Below, piece by piece: positions 1 to 7,211 of a stretch of DNA of 64,000 bases. A model generated the notes under the pieces. That model had not been told where the DNA came from. It saw only the letters and a program-made list of their open reading frames with translations, and searched no databases. A program made the position numbers and the translations under genes. Source of the stretch: JTS-RE37 sp041744575 (GTDB lineage Bacteria; Bacteroidota; Bacteroidia; Flavobacteriales; Flavobacteriaceae); the NCBI GenBank assembly GCA_041744575.1, contig JBGTKP010000057.1:38260-102259 (forward strand), read 5' to 3'. How positions within the stretch are numbered: position 1 is the stretch's first letter; every line of letters starts with the position of its first letter.

Positions 1-301
1 AAACATTCCCTGACTTGGTTCTGTTAGGTTCGCCGGATCCTTTTTTAATCTTCGCTGCTTCCATAAGCTGAACTGCCGCCGGTGGTGTCTTAACGACAAA
101 GTCAAAAGACTTGTCCTTAAAAACGGTGATAACAACCGGCAGTAATTTGCCCTGTTTGTCCTGTGTTCTTGCATTGAACTGCTTACAGAACTCCATGATG
201 TTAACGCCGGCAGCACCTAAGGCGGGTCCAACCGGTGGCGATGGATTCGCAACACCTCCCCTAACCTGTAGTTTTACTACTTTACTTATTTCTTTTGCCA
301 T
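1..301 (-). CDS. rplK: 50S ribosomal protein L11 (uL11), N-terminal part, runs off the window
   Basis: The reverse strand from the ATG at 299-301 reads MAKEISKVVKLQVRGG and then the NPSPPVGPALG segment typical of the uL11 N-terminal domain. About 100 of the usual 140-145 residues are present; the C-terminal rRNA-binding end lies outside the window. uL11 binds the GTPase-associated centre of 23S rRNA and is part of the stalk base. It lies 67 bases downstream of nusG, the standard secE-nusG-rplK order, so it is probably cotranscribed with them. Confidence 0.97.
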   Translation of the reverse strand, partial: MAKEISKVVKLQVRGGVANPSPPVGPALGAAGVNIMEFCKQFNARTQDKQGKLLPVVITVFKDKSFDFVVKTPPAAVQLMEAAKIKKGSGEPNRTKSGNV

Positions 302-368
302 TGTTTAAAATTAATTTGCAAAGTGTGTTTATTGGAAGCAACAGCACTTTTAAATATGTAACAAAAAT

Positions 369-920
369 TTATACTTTCTCAACCTGCATATAACTAAGTT
401 CGAGCGGGGTTTTGCGTCCGAATATTTTCACCATCACCTCCAGCTTCCGCTTTTCCTCATTAATTTTTTCCACTGTTCCATTAAAACCGTTAAAAGGTCC
501 ATCAATCACTTTTACGGTCTCCCCTAAAACGAAGGGTATGGCCACACTGTCAGTATTTATTGCGAGTTCATCGACTTTCCCCAGCATCCTGTTCACTTCG
601 GTTTTTCTGAGAGGGACCGGGTCTCCTCCTTTAGTTTCTCCTAAAAAGCCAATAACATTGGTAATAGACCGGATAATGTGGACCATCTCTCCCCCTAAAT
701 TGGCCTTTATCATGATATATCCTGGGAAATACACGCGCTCCTTGTTAATTTTTTTTCCGTTCCTGATCTGTACCACCTTTTCCGTTGGTACCAGGACCTC
801 TTCCAGAAAATCACCGAAGCCATGACGCTCCACTTCAGTTTCAATGTATCCTTTGATTTTGTTCTCCTGACCGCTTACGGCCCTCACCACATACCATTTC
901 TTATCCAGCACTTCTGACAT
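369..920 (-). CDS. nusG: Transcription termination/antitermination factor NusG
   Basis: A 183-residue protein of normal length. The N-terminal NGN domain (about residues 7-120) starts with KKWYVVRAVSGQE and contains the YFPGYIMIKANL segment; the C-terminal KOW domain (about 130-183) contains the GPFNGFNGTVEKI loop. NusG binds the RNA polymerase clamp, acts on pausing and Rho termination, and links polymerase to the ribosome through NusE. It lies 10 bases downstream of secE and upstream of rplK, on the minus strand. Start ATG at 918-920. Nothing unusual is seen. Confidence 0.98.
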   Translation of the reverse strand: MSEVLDKKWYVVRAVSGQENKIKGYIETEVERHGFGDFLEEVLVPTEKVVQIRNGKKINKERVYFPGYIMIKANLGGEMVHIIRSITNVIGFLGETKGGDPVPLRKTEVNRMLGKVDELAINTDSVAIPFVLGETVKVIDGPFNGFNGTVEKINEEKRKLEVMVKIFGRKTPLELSYMQVEKV

Positions 921-930
921 CGATCCCTGC

Positions 931-1119
931 TTAATTTATTAATGTTTTAAAATACAATGTAATTAATTCGCTAAAGATGGTGTCTACACCCCAGGTCGCC
1001 AATGAAAAAAGGATAGAAAACACCGCCACGATGACCATAAGGTTGGTGGCTTCGGCCCGACTGGGGAGGGTAACGTTGTTCCTTAATTCTTCTACGGATT
1101 CCTTTATATATGTAATCAT
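931..1119 (-). CDS. secE: Preprotein translocase subunit SecE
   Basis: A 62-residue protein starting at the ATG at 1117-1119 (MITYIKESVEELRNNVTLPS). The open frame extends 18 codons further upstream, but the internal Met matches the usual SecE start and the extra residues look like untranslated leader. It has the short single-helix form: an amphipathic N-terminus with the conserved NNVTLPSR-like stretch and one membrane helix at about residues 27-48. SecE clamps SecY in the inner-membrane translocon. It lies between the tRNA-Trp gene and nusG, as in most bacteria. Confidence 0.95.
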   Translation of the reverse strand: MITYIKESVEELRNNVTLPSRAEATNLMVIVAVFSILFSLATWGVDTIFSELITLYFKTLIN

Positions 1120-1208
1120 GCCGTGTGTTTTAAAATCCGTTACAATTCCTTCGGCTGCGCGCCGCAGGATCAACTTCTCGTCTCATCTACCTCTTCCCTG
1201 TTCATCAG

Positions 1209-1281
1209 CACGGGAGGAGAGACTCGAACTCCCGACACCTGGTTTTGGAGACCAGTGCTCTACCAACTGAGCTACACCCGT
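1209..1281 (-). tRNA. tRNA-Trp (anticodon CCA)
   Basis: The reverse strand folds as a 73-base cloverleaf. The acceptor starts ACGGGTG, the D arm has GTAGCTCAGTTGGTAGAG, the anticodon loop is CTCCAAA (CCA, Trp), and the T loop is TTCGAGT. One T-T mismatch in the acceptor stem is visible. CCA is not encoded. It lies between tuf and secE, the classical arrangement. Confidence 0.96.
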
Positions 1282-1288
1282 AGTTAAT

Positions 1289-1330
1289 TACATTGAAAGG
1301 TATCCGCCATAAGCGGACACCTTCATTGTA
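1289..1330 (-). other. Long hairpin between tuf and tRNA-Trp
   Basis: Bases 1289-1307 and 1313-1330 are imperfect inverted repeats around a 5-base loop; the best-paired core is GCGGA/TCCGC with AAGGT/ACCTT. On the minus-strand transcript it falls between the tuf stop and the tRNA. No U-run follows, so it is more likely an RNA-processing or stabilising hairpin than a full intrinsic terminator. The function is inferred. Confidence 0.55.
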
Positions 1331-1348
1331 AATAGTTATCGTAAGCGA

Positions 1349-2536
1349 TTAATCCAATATTTTAGTAACCTGACCTGCACCAACGGTTCTGCCACCCTCG
1401 CGGATCGCAAAACGCAACCCCACACTTAAAGCGATGGGTTGCAGAAGATCCACAATGATAGTAAGGTTATCACCTGGCATCACCATTTCAACACCACTTG
1501 GAAGGTTGATGGTGCCTGTCACGTCCGTAGTACGGACATAGAACTGGGGCCGGTAGTTATTATGAAACGGAGTATGTCGCCCTCCTTCTTCCTTTTTCAG
1601 GATGTAGACCTCTGCTTCAAATTTAGCGTGAGGCTTCACGGATCCTGGCTTACAGATAACCATTCCCCTCTTAATATCCGTTTTTTCAATTCCTCGAAGA
1701 AGAATTCCAACGTTATCACCGGCTTCTCCCCTGTCAAGGATCTTACGGAACATTTCTACTCCTGTAACGGTTGAAGTCAGTTTTTGCGCGCCCATCCCGA
1801 TAATATCCACGGAATCTCCTGTATTTGCAACTCCTGTCTCAATTCTTCCTGTCGCCACGGTTCCACGTCCTGTAATGGTAAAGACATCTTCCACAGGCAT
1901 TAAGAATTCCTTCTCAACATCCCTTTTGGGCATCTCGATCCATGTGTCAACCGCAGACATTAGTTCCATAACGGTATCCACCCACTTTTGCTCGCCGTTA
2001 AGGGCGCCCAAAGCAGAACCTGAGATAACCGGCCCGTTGTCGCCGTCATATTCATAGAAAGAAAGCAGTTCTCTCACTTCCATCTCAACCAGTTCCAGAA
2101 GTTCTTCATCATCGACCATATCTACCTTATTCAGGAATACGACCATTCTTGGAATACCTACCTGGCGTCCAAGCAGGATGTGTTCTCTTGTCTGTGGCAT
2201 CGGTCCGTCGGTCGCGGCAACTACTAGGATGGCACCGTCCATTTGAGCGGCACCTGTTACCATGTTCTTCACATAATCGGCGTGGCCGGGACAGTCCACG
2301 TGGGCATAGTGCCTGTTTTCTGTCTGATATTCTACGTGAGAGGTGTTAATCGTAATTCCCCTTTCTTTTTCTTCAGGAGCGTTGTCGATTGAATCGAAAG
2401 TCCTTACTTCCGATAAACCAGCATTGGCCAATACCGAAGTGATAGCCGCAGTTAACGTGGTTTTACCGTGATCAACGTGTCCAATAGTACCTATATTCAA
2501 GTGAGGTTTGGAACGATCAAAAGTTGCCTTTGCCAT
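1349..2536 (-). CDS. tuf: Translation elongation factor Tu
   Basis: A 395-residue protein of standard length. The GTPase P-loop GHVDHGKT is at residues 19-26, with the DCPGHADYV switch II motif and NKVDMVD for guanine specificity. Domains 2 and 3 follow, including the GRGTVATGRIE segment. EF-Tu delivers aminoacyl-tRNA to the ribosomal A site as a GTP complex. The gene is embedded in a tRNA cluster (Thr, Tyr, Gly, Thr upstream; Trp downstream), the tufB-type context known from E. coli, and the transcript probably continues into tRNA-Trp and secE-nusG. Confidence 0.99.
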   Translation of the reverse strand: MAKATFDRSKPHLNIGTIGHVDHGKTTLTAAITSVLANAGLSEVRTFDSIDNAPEEKERGITINTSHVEYQTENRHYAHVDCPGHADYVKNMVTGAAQMDGAILVVAATDGPMPQTREHILLGRQVGIPRMVVFLNKVDMVDDEELLELVEMEVRELLSFYEYDGDNGPVISGSALGALNGEQKWVDTVMELMSAVDTWIEMPKRDVEKEFLMPVEDVFTITGRGTVATGRIETGVANTGDSVDIIGMGAQKLTSTVTGVEMFRKILDRGEAGDNVGILLRGIEKTDIKRGMVICKPGSVKPHAKFEAEVYILKKEEGGRHTPFHNNYRPQFYVRTTDVTGTINLPSGVEMVMPGDNLTIIVDLLQPIALSVGLRFAIREGGRTVGAGQVTKILD

Positions 2537-2590
2537 TTTTATTTGATTTTAATCTTAGTTTATATTAGTGTTCAATTCTTTTACTAAGTG

Positions 2591-2662
2591 AGCCAACGAC
2601 GGGAATTGAACCCGTGACCTCTTCCTTACCAAGGAAACGCTCTACCCCTGAGCTACGTCGGC
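2591..2662 (-). tRNA. tRNA-Thr (anticodon GGT)
   Basis: A 72-base cloverleaf on the reverse strand: acceptor GCCGACG/CGTTGGC, anticodon loop TTGGTAA (GGT, reads ACC/ACU), T loop TTCAATT. CCA is not encoded. It lies 54 bases upstream of tuf, the position of thrT in the E. coli tufB operon. Confidence 0.97.
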
Positions 2663-2863
2663 ATATTTGGTTGAGGGTTTCATGTTAAAAAGGTTCAGGC
2701 AGCACCTACAACAGTTTCTACAAAATCACCAATCGCTAACCCCAGGCTGTGAAGCGGTGGTCTGTTCCCATGACCGTTCTCCGGGCAAGTTTCAATCACC
2801 CAAAACGCTTCTTTCACTATTTCAAAACCGCCGGATATTTTTCAATATTCCTTTAGTATTCAG

Positions 2864-2936
2864 AGCGGGAGACCGGGTTCGAACCGGCGACATTCAGCTT
2901 GGAAGGCTGACGCTCTACCAACTGAGCTACTCCCGC
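2864..2936 (-). tRNA. tRNA-Gly (anticodon TCC)
   Basis: A 73-base cloverleaf on the reverse strand: acceptor GCGGGAG/CTCCCGC, anticodon loop CTTCCAA (TCC, Gly), T loop TTCGAAC. CCA is not encoded. It is part of the Thr-Tyr-Gly-Thr-tuf cluster. The 201 bases between it and the next tRNA-Thr hold no recognisable gene. Confidence 0.97.
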
Positions 2937-3002
2937 GTACTTTGCATTTCAATTTCAACATGTCAACACCCCTGCAATGAACGGATGTGGTCCAAATTTC
3001 CG

Positions 3003-3084
3003 TGGGGAGAGCAGGATTCGAACCTGCGAAGGTGAAACCAACAGATTTACAGTCTGTCCTCGTTGGCCGCTTGAGTATCTCCCC
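3003..3084 (-). tRNA. tRNA-Tyr (anticodon GTA)
   Basis: An 82-base class II tRNA with a long variable arm on the reverse strand: acceptor GGGGAGA/TCTCCCC, anticodon loop CTGTAAA (GTA, Tyr), T loop TTCGAAT, discriminator A. CCA is not encoded. Confidence 0.97.
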
Positions 3085-3387
3085 AACCTATATCATCAAT
3101 ACGTTATGAACTTTCGAAGCATCCAGATTGCGAAACCCAATCGCTTCATACGTTTGAATCCATGCTATGGTCGGCTCTTTACCCCTGTCTTCGAAATTCG
3201 GAGGAAAAAACTTCCGGATCTCAATCTCGTTCAATGCGCCTCTCGCCCTTTTGAAACTGCCCAATCCGGGTCAACCCTGCCAATGTTTTACCTACCGGCG
3301 TCTTGTTAAGCCCTTTATCACTCATTATCATTGCGATATAACCCTCAAGTTGGTCTTTATCCTCCCGGAAAATCCGCTTACTACTTG
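3085..3387. other. 303-base spacer inside the tRNA cluster, no recognised gene
   Basis: This stretch separates tRNA-Tyr from the upstream tRNA-Thr (TGT). Short open frames cross it on both strands, but none resembles a known family and the minus-strand one runs into the tRNA-Thr gene. I see no promoter with both boxes, no terminator and no additional tRNA. Confidence 0.6.
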
Positions 3388-3461
3388 AGCCGATGGAGGG
3401 AGTCGAACCCACGACCTGCTGATTACAAATCAGCTGCTCTAGCCAGCTGAGCTACATCGGC
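3388..3461 (-). tRNA. tRNA-Thr (anticodon TGT)
   Basis: A 74-base cloverleaf on the reverse strand: acceptor GCCGATG/CATCGGC, anticodon stem GCTGA/TCAGC around loop TTTGTAA (TGT, Thr), T loop TTCGACT. CCA is not encoded. It is the first tRNA of the cluster in the direction of transcription. Confidence 0.97.
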
Positions 3462-3546
3462 TTTTTCAAGCATTTTATCGCAAAAAAAGCCCGCTATTTC
3501 TAACGGACTGCAAATGTAGATAATTATTTTTTTAATCAAAACAAAA

Positions 3547-3864
3547 TTACAAAAATTTTAGGGGGTCGTTCAATCTGGCTTTTTTCTTCTTTTTCACCAG
3601 TTTTCGCTCAAGAGATCCACAAGCTGAATCGACCGCTTCTTCAAAGGATTTGCATTGTTTCTTTACCAGAAACCGATCTTTAGGAACCATCATTTTAATT
3701 TCCACAATCTTATTTTCCTTGAGGCTTGTATTTTCAACCTTCAAAAATACCTCGGAACTGATAACCTTATCGTAAAACAGGTCCAGTTTATCCAATCTTC
3801 TCTGTACAAAATCGATTAGCTTACCATCAGCGTTAAAATTGACGGACTGTGTGATTACTCTCAT
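3547..3864 (-). CDS. hpf: Ribosome hibernation-promoting factor, short HPF/RaiA type
   Basis: A 105-residue protein starting MRVITQSVNFNADGKLIDFV. It matches the S30AE (HPF/YfiA) fold: the beta strand with the IEIKMMVPKDRFLVKK-type segment in the middle and a basic C-terminal helix (KLVKKKKKAR). Members bind the 30S decoding region and inactivate ribosomes in stationary phase. It lacks the C-terminal dimerisation domain of long HPF. It lies 43 bases downstream of xerC and upstream of the tRNA cluster on the same strand. Confidence 0.93.
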   Translation of the reverse strand: MRVITQSVNFNADGKLIDFVQRRLDKLDLFYDKVISSEVFLKVENTSLKENKIVEIKMMVPKDRFLVKKQCKSFEEAVDSACGSLERKLVKKKKKARLNDPLKFL

Positions 3865-3907
3865 TCGTTACGGATTTTAAGATGAAACAATTTTAAAGAA
3901 CGTAGGG

Positions 3908-4798
3908 CTATTCCCGACTTCTGGGATGCGAAGCCCTGTGCGCTTTTTTTAGCTCGGCAATACTATTGTGCGTATAGACTTGTGTGGACGCCAAACTGGA
4001 ATGTCCCAGCAATTCCTTTACTGAATTCAGATCGGCTCCATTAGAGAGCAGATGTGTTGCGAAGGTATGCCGAAGAATATGCGGACTCTTCTTCACTTTT
4101 GAAGAGACCTTACTAAAATACCTATTTATTATCCTGTAAACAAGCGTTTCGTACATTTTATGTCCGTTTTTGCCGATAAAAACAAAGGGTTCGCCCTGAA
4201 TTTTTACCTGTTGTTCACGCGCAGTAAGATAGGTAGTCAGGTTTTCCAAGGTTCTGGAAACCAGGGGTATAATTCTTTCTTTATTACGTTTTCCAAGCAC
4301 TTTGATCGTCTTTCCGGGAAGATTCAGATCCTTCAGTTTTAAATTCATAAGCTCAGCCCGACGCATACCTGTCGTATATAATATTTCAATGATCATTTTA
4401 TCCCTCAGTCCTTCAAAATCATCGTCAAATTGAAATGGCAGCAGTACCAGGTCCATCTCTTTCTCAGAAAATGGAATCTCAAGTTTTTTGGGGGTTTTAA
4501 GAGCTTTATGCGTTGCCAGGGGACTTACTTTTATGCTCTCAACTTGCACAAGAAATTTAAAATAAGCTTTCAGGGAAGCGATTTTCCGGTTTACGGATCT
4601 GTTGGACAATTGATGCTCCACCAAAAAAACGATCCAACTCCGGATACTTCCGTAGGACACATCCTCTGTAGCTTCTACACCATGCTCCTTCAGATAAAAG
4701 GCATGAAATTCCGCAATATCCCTCTTGTAGGCGTTCACGGTGTGGGGGGAAAATTTCCTCTCCAGCGCCAAATAGGAGATAAAGGAACTGACGGACAT
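3908..4798 (-). CDS. xerC: Tyrosine recombinase XerC/XerD family
   Basis: A 296-residue tyrosine recombinase with an N-terminal SAM-like core-binding domain (about residues 1-85) and a catalytic domain. Catalytic residues are visible: Arg in TTGMRRAEL, Lys in the beta-hairpin near VLGKRNKERIIPL, HxxR in HILRHTFATHLL, His in LLGHSSLAST and the nucleophile Tyr in QVYTH. Xer proteins resolve chromosome dimers at dif. Its setting between rpsU and hpf is typical of flavobacterial chromosomes, which argues for the housekeeping enzyme rather than a mobile integrase. XerC versus XerD is not certain from sequence alone. Confidence 0.92.
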   Translation of the reverse strand: MSVSSFISYLALERKFSPHTVNAYKRDIAEFHAFYLKEHGVEATEDVSYGSIRSWIVFLVEHQLSNRSVNRKIASLKAYFKFLVQVESIKVSPLATHKALKTPKKLEIPFSEKEMDLVLLPFQFDDDFEGLRDKMIIEILYTTGMRRAELMNLKLKDLNLPGKTIKVLGKRNKERIIPLVSRTLENLTTYLTAREQQVKIQGEPFVFIGKNGHKMYETLVYRIINRYFSKVSSKVKKSPHILRHTFATHLLSNGADLNSVKELLGHSSLASTQVYTHNSIAELKKAHRASHPRSRE

Positions 4799-4832
4799 AC
4801 TGTAAATTTACAAAACCTGTAAAAACCGTGGT

Positions 4833-4865
4833 AAAAAAAAGCGCATCTGAAAAGATCAGAAGCGC
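4833..4865 (-). terminator. Intrinsic terminator downstream of rpsU
   Basis: On the minus strand, GCGCTTCTGA and TCAGATGCGC pair (10 bp, one mismatch) around a 5-base loop and are followed by eight T. It lies 29 bases past the rpsU stop codon and 34 bases before the xerC start, so rpsU can be transcribed as its own short message. Confidence 0.85.
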
Positions 4866-4894
4866 GTGATGTCTATTGATTGGAAGATATACTA

Positions 4895-5089
4895 TTAAAT
4901 CTCTTCCTGATCTCTGAGACCCTGAATGTATTGGGCCTTTTGAATTTGTTGTCTACGTTCCACGGAAGGTTTTGTAAACTGCTGACGTTTACGGAGTTGT
5001 CGCATGGTCCCGGTTCGGTCGAACTTACGTTTGAAACGTTTGAGGGCTCGGTCGATATTTTCTCCTTCTTTAACAGGTATTATTAACAT
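4895..5089 (-). CDS. rpsU: 30S ribosomal protein S21 (bS21)
   Basis: A 64-residue basic protein starting MLIIPVKEGENIDRALKRF, a clear bS21. In Bacteroidota ribosomes bS21, together with bS18 and bS6, holds the 3' end of 16S rRNA and hides the anti-Shine-Dalgarno; as I recall, work on Flavobacterium johnsoniae ribosomes placed a Tyr at position 54 of bS21 against that tail. Residue 54 here is Tyr (in KAQYIQG). The gene has a strong Shine-Dalgarno (5098-5106) and its own terminator, which fits translational autoregulation by bS21. This regulatory reading is inference. Confidence 0.97.
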   Translation of the reverse strand: MLIIPVKEGENIDRALKRFKRKFDRTGTMRQLRKRQQFTKPSVERRQQIQKAQYIQGLRDQEEI

Positions 5090-5097
5090 GGGCTACA

Positions 5098-5133
5098 ACC
5101 TCCTTTCTTTAATGATTTGAGAGTGCAAATATA
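5098..5133 (-). promoter_or_regulatory. rpsU Shine-Dalgarno and -7 promoter box
   Basis: On the minus strand AAAGGAGGT (5098-5106) ends 8 bases before the rpsU ATG, with GGAGG 9 bases from it, an optimal Shine-Dalgarno. This is unusual here, because most genes in the window have none. Upstream, TATATTTG (5126-5133) matches the Bacteroidota -7 consensus TAnnTTTG; no clear -33 TTTG is seen. Confidence 0.8.
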
Positions 5134-5159
5134 AAGGGAATAAGTGAAAAGAAAACTAT

Positions 5160-6323
5160 TTATTTTAAAATATTCTTGGCAATGACAATCTTCTGGATTT
5201 CAGTTGTACCCTCGCCTATCGTGCAGAGTTTGGAATCCCTGTAAAATTTTTCCACAGGATAATCCTTGGTATAGCCGTAACCGCCATGGATTTGCACAGC
5301 TTCATTTGCCACGCGTACACATACTTCTGAAGCATACATTTTGGCCATTGCGCTTAACTTTGTCATCTCCCTGCCCTCATTCTTGAGAAATGCCGCTTTG
5401 TGCAACAGCAATTCCGAAGCTTCAATTTCTGTGGCCATATCCGCAAGCTTAAAGGAAATACCCTGAAATTCGCTGATTGGTTTTCCGAACTGCACGCGTT
5501 CCTTGGAATAGCTCAAAGCAGCTTCATAAGCGCCCTTTGCAATTCCCAGGGACAAGGCTCCGATTGAAATCCTGCCGCCATCTAGAATTTTCATTGACTG
5601 GACAAAACCCGCACCTGGTTCCCCAAGACGGTGGGAATCGGGCACCCTGCAATCTGAAAAGATCATTTCAGCGGTTTCGCTCGCACGCATGCCCAGCTTA
5701 TTTTCCTTTTTTCCACTGGTAAATCCAACCATCCCCTTCTCTACCACAAATGCCGTCATTCCGTGACTATCCCCTTTATTACCTGTCCGGGCAATTACGA
5801 CCGCAATATCCCCGCTGATCCCGTGTGTTATAAAGTTTTTCGCCCCATTGATAATCCAGTCATCTCCATCTTTAACGGCCGTAGTATTCATTCCCCCGGC
5901 ATCCGAACCGGTATTATGCTCCGTAAGACCCCAGGCCCCTAACCACTCCGCGGTCGCCAGTTTCGGGATCCAACGCTCCCTCTGACTGTCGTTCCCAAAA
6001 CTTAAAATATGATTGGTGCAAAGGGAGTTATGCGCCGCAAGCGACAGGCCGATGGACGGATCCACTTTGGAGATTTCTGAAATGATGGTCACATATTCAT
6101 GATAACCTAATCCGGAACCGCCCAGATCAGTCCCGACAAGAACTCCCATAAATCCCATTTCCCCTGCTTTTTTGAAAAGAGGCAAGGGAAAGGTTTGCGC
6201 CTCGTCCCATTCCATGATATGAGGTCTGATATATTGTTCGGCGAAGTCCCTGGCAGCCTGGGCAACCATTAATTGAGTTTCAGAGTAATCAAAACTCATG
6301 GCCGGTATCGTTTCTGTAATCAT
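5160..6323 (-). CDS. Acyl-CoA dehydrogenase
   Basis: A 387-residue flavoenzyme of standard length with the alpha/beta/alpha acyl-CoA dehydrogenase fold. Family signatures include AWGLTEHNTGSDAGGMNTTA in the middle domain and QIHGGYGYTKDYPVEKFYRD plus the catalytic-Glu region IGEGTTEIQKIVIAK at the C-terminus. It oxidises an acyl-CoA to the 2-enoyl-CoA with FAD, passing electrons to ETF. Substrate chain length cannot be read from sequence; short or branched chain is likely. The start could be nine codons in (Met before SFDYSETQ). It follows the HhH gene by 9 bases and is probably cotranscribed with it. Confidence 0.95.
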   Translation of the reverse strand: MITETIPAMSFDYSETQLMVAQAARDFAEQYIRPHIMEWDEAQTFPLPLFKKAGEMGFMGVLVGTDLGGSGLGYHEYVTIISEISKVDPSIGLSLAAHNSLCTNHILSFGNDSQRERWIPKLATAEWLGAWGLTEHNTGSDAGGMNTTAVKDGDDWIINGAKNFITHGISGDIAVVIARTGNKGDSHGMTAFVVEKGMVGFTSGKKENKLGMRASETAEMIFSDCRVPDSHRLGEPGAGFVQSMKILDGGRISIGALSLGIAKGAYEAALSYSKERVQFGKPISEFQGISFKLADMATEIEASELLLHKAAFLKNEGREMTKLSAMAKMYASEVCVRVANEAVQIHGGYGYTKDYPVEKFYRDSKLCTIGEGTTEIQKIVIAKNILK

Positions 6324-6332
6324 TATAGCAAT

Positions 6333-7202
6333 TTAGAGCGTCAAATATAGCTTAATTCTCTCAATCCTGTTGACAGGGAATCCCTCTATATCCTTCAATT
6401 CGTCCAATGAACCAATATTGCCGACCTCCTCCCGGTAGCTGATAATTCTGCGTATTACTTCATATCTCAAATACGTTATTCTGGCGAGATCTTCAGCCGT
6501 AGCCAGGTTGATATCCAACTTTTGGATTTTTGGAGGATCCAGGATCCTGAAATAACGAAAAGTGCGCCTAACCACCGCAGAATCCAGACCGTAAACATCA
6601 TATAACTGATCCTCTTCCACAAATCCGCCCATTGCGGTTCTGAACCTGACAATTCTGGAAGCAAGTTTCTCCCCAATTCCCGGGACCACTCTAAGCGCTG
6701 CCTCCGTGGCGGTATTTAATTCGGCAGGGGTAAAGCCTTTGGCTGTTTCATTAAGGGCAGCCGGAAATTGGGTCTTTTCTCGCTTTTTATTTCGCCATGC
6801 TGGAAATTTGAAATTGGGGCTGATAGCGCTGAGAAGCGAATCTGACACCTGGGTGATTTGTTGAAATTCCATGGCTGAATTGACAAATTTCCCATCTCTC
6901 CGGAATGCTTGTAACCGATCCATTTCCATTGGAGACATACCCAGGGTATACGCTTTGAAATCAGTAAGATAATTTGGATTGAAGGAATATACCCGCACAC
7001 TGTCCGTTTTGAACTCATCATGGGCAAGGGCTTCCCATTCCTGGCTTGCAACGGAATCTGAGAGAAAAGTTGCAGCATCCGAAGCTTTCCCATGCCGAAG
7101 CGTGTACCGGACGACCTGTAGCAACAGGATGACAAGCAGTAAAAAAAAGATCCCGCTGCGTTCCTGTTTATTGAAGCTGAAGTGGGACCTTACCTTTTTC
7201 AA
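6333..7202 (-). CDS. Membrane-anchored helix-hairpin-helix (ComEA-like) protein
   Basis: A 289-residue protein with a short cytoplasmic N-terminus, one membrane helix at about residues 17-34, and two ComEA-type helix-hairpin-helix segments: one at about 160-200 (ELNTATEAALRVVPGIGEKL) and one at about 228-275 (DINLATAEDLARITY). ComEA proteins bind DNA in the periplasm during uptake. Bacteroidota carry many such proteins of unproven role, so DNA binding is likely but a competence role is not shown. It sits between the symporter and the acyl-CoA dehydrogenase with 9-base gaps on both sides. Confidence 0.82.
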   Translation of the reverse strand: MKKVRSHFSFNKQERSGIFFLLLVILLLQVVRYTLRHGKASDAATFLSDSVASQEWEALAHDEFKTDSVRVYSFNPNYLTDFKAYTLGMSPMEMDRLQAFRRDGKFVNSAMEFQQITQVSDSLLSAISPNFKFPAWRNKKREKTQFPAALNETAKGFTPAELNTATEAALRVVPGIGEKLASRIVRFRTAMGGFVEEDQLYDVYGLDSAVVRRTFRYFRILDPPKIQKLDINLATAEDLARITYLRYEVIRRIISYREEVGNIGSLDELKDIEGFPVNRIERIKLYLTL

Positions 7203-7211
7203 TACGGCACT

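Noticed and set aside
3221..3412. 63-codon minus-strand frame in the tRNA spacer
   Set aside because: It begins inside the tRNA-Thr gene and matches no family.
3908..4798. Tyrosine recombinase as a sign of a mobile element
   Set aside because: The rpsU-xerC-hpf context and the full-length XerC-like layout indicate the housekeeping dimer-resolution enzyme; no att repeats or cargo are present.
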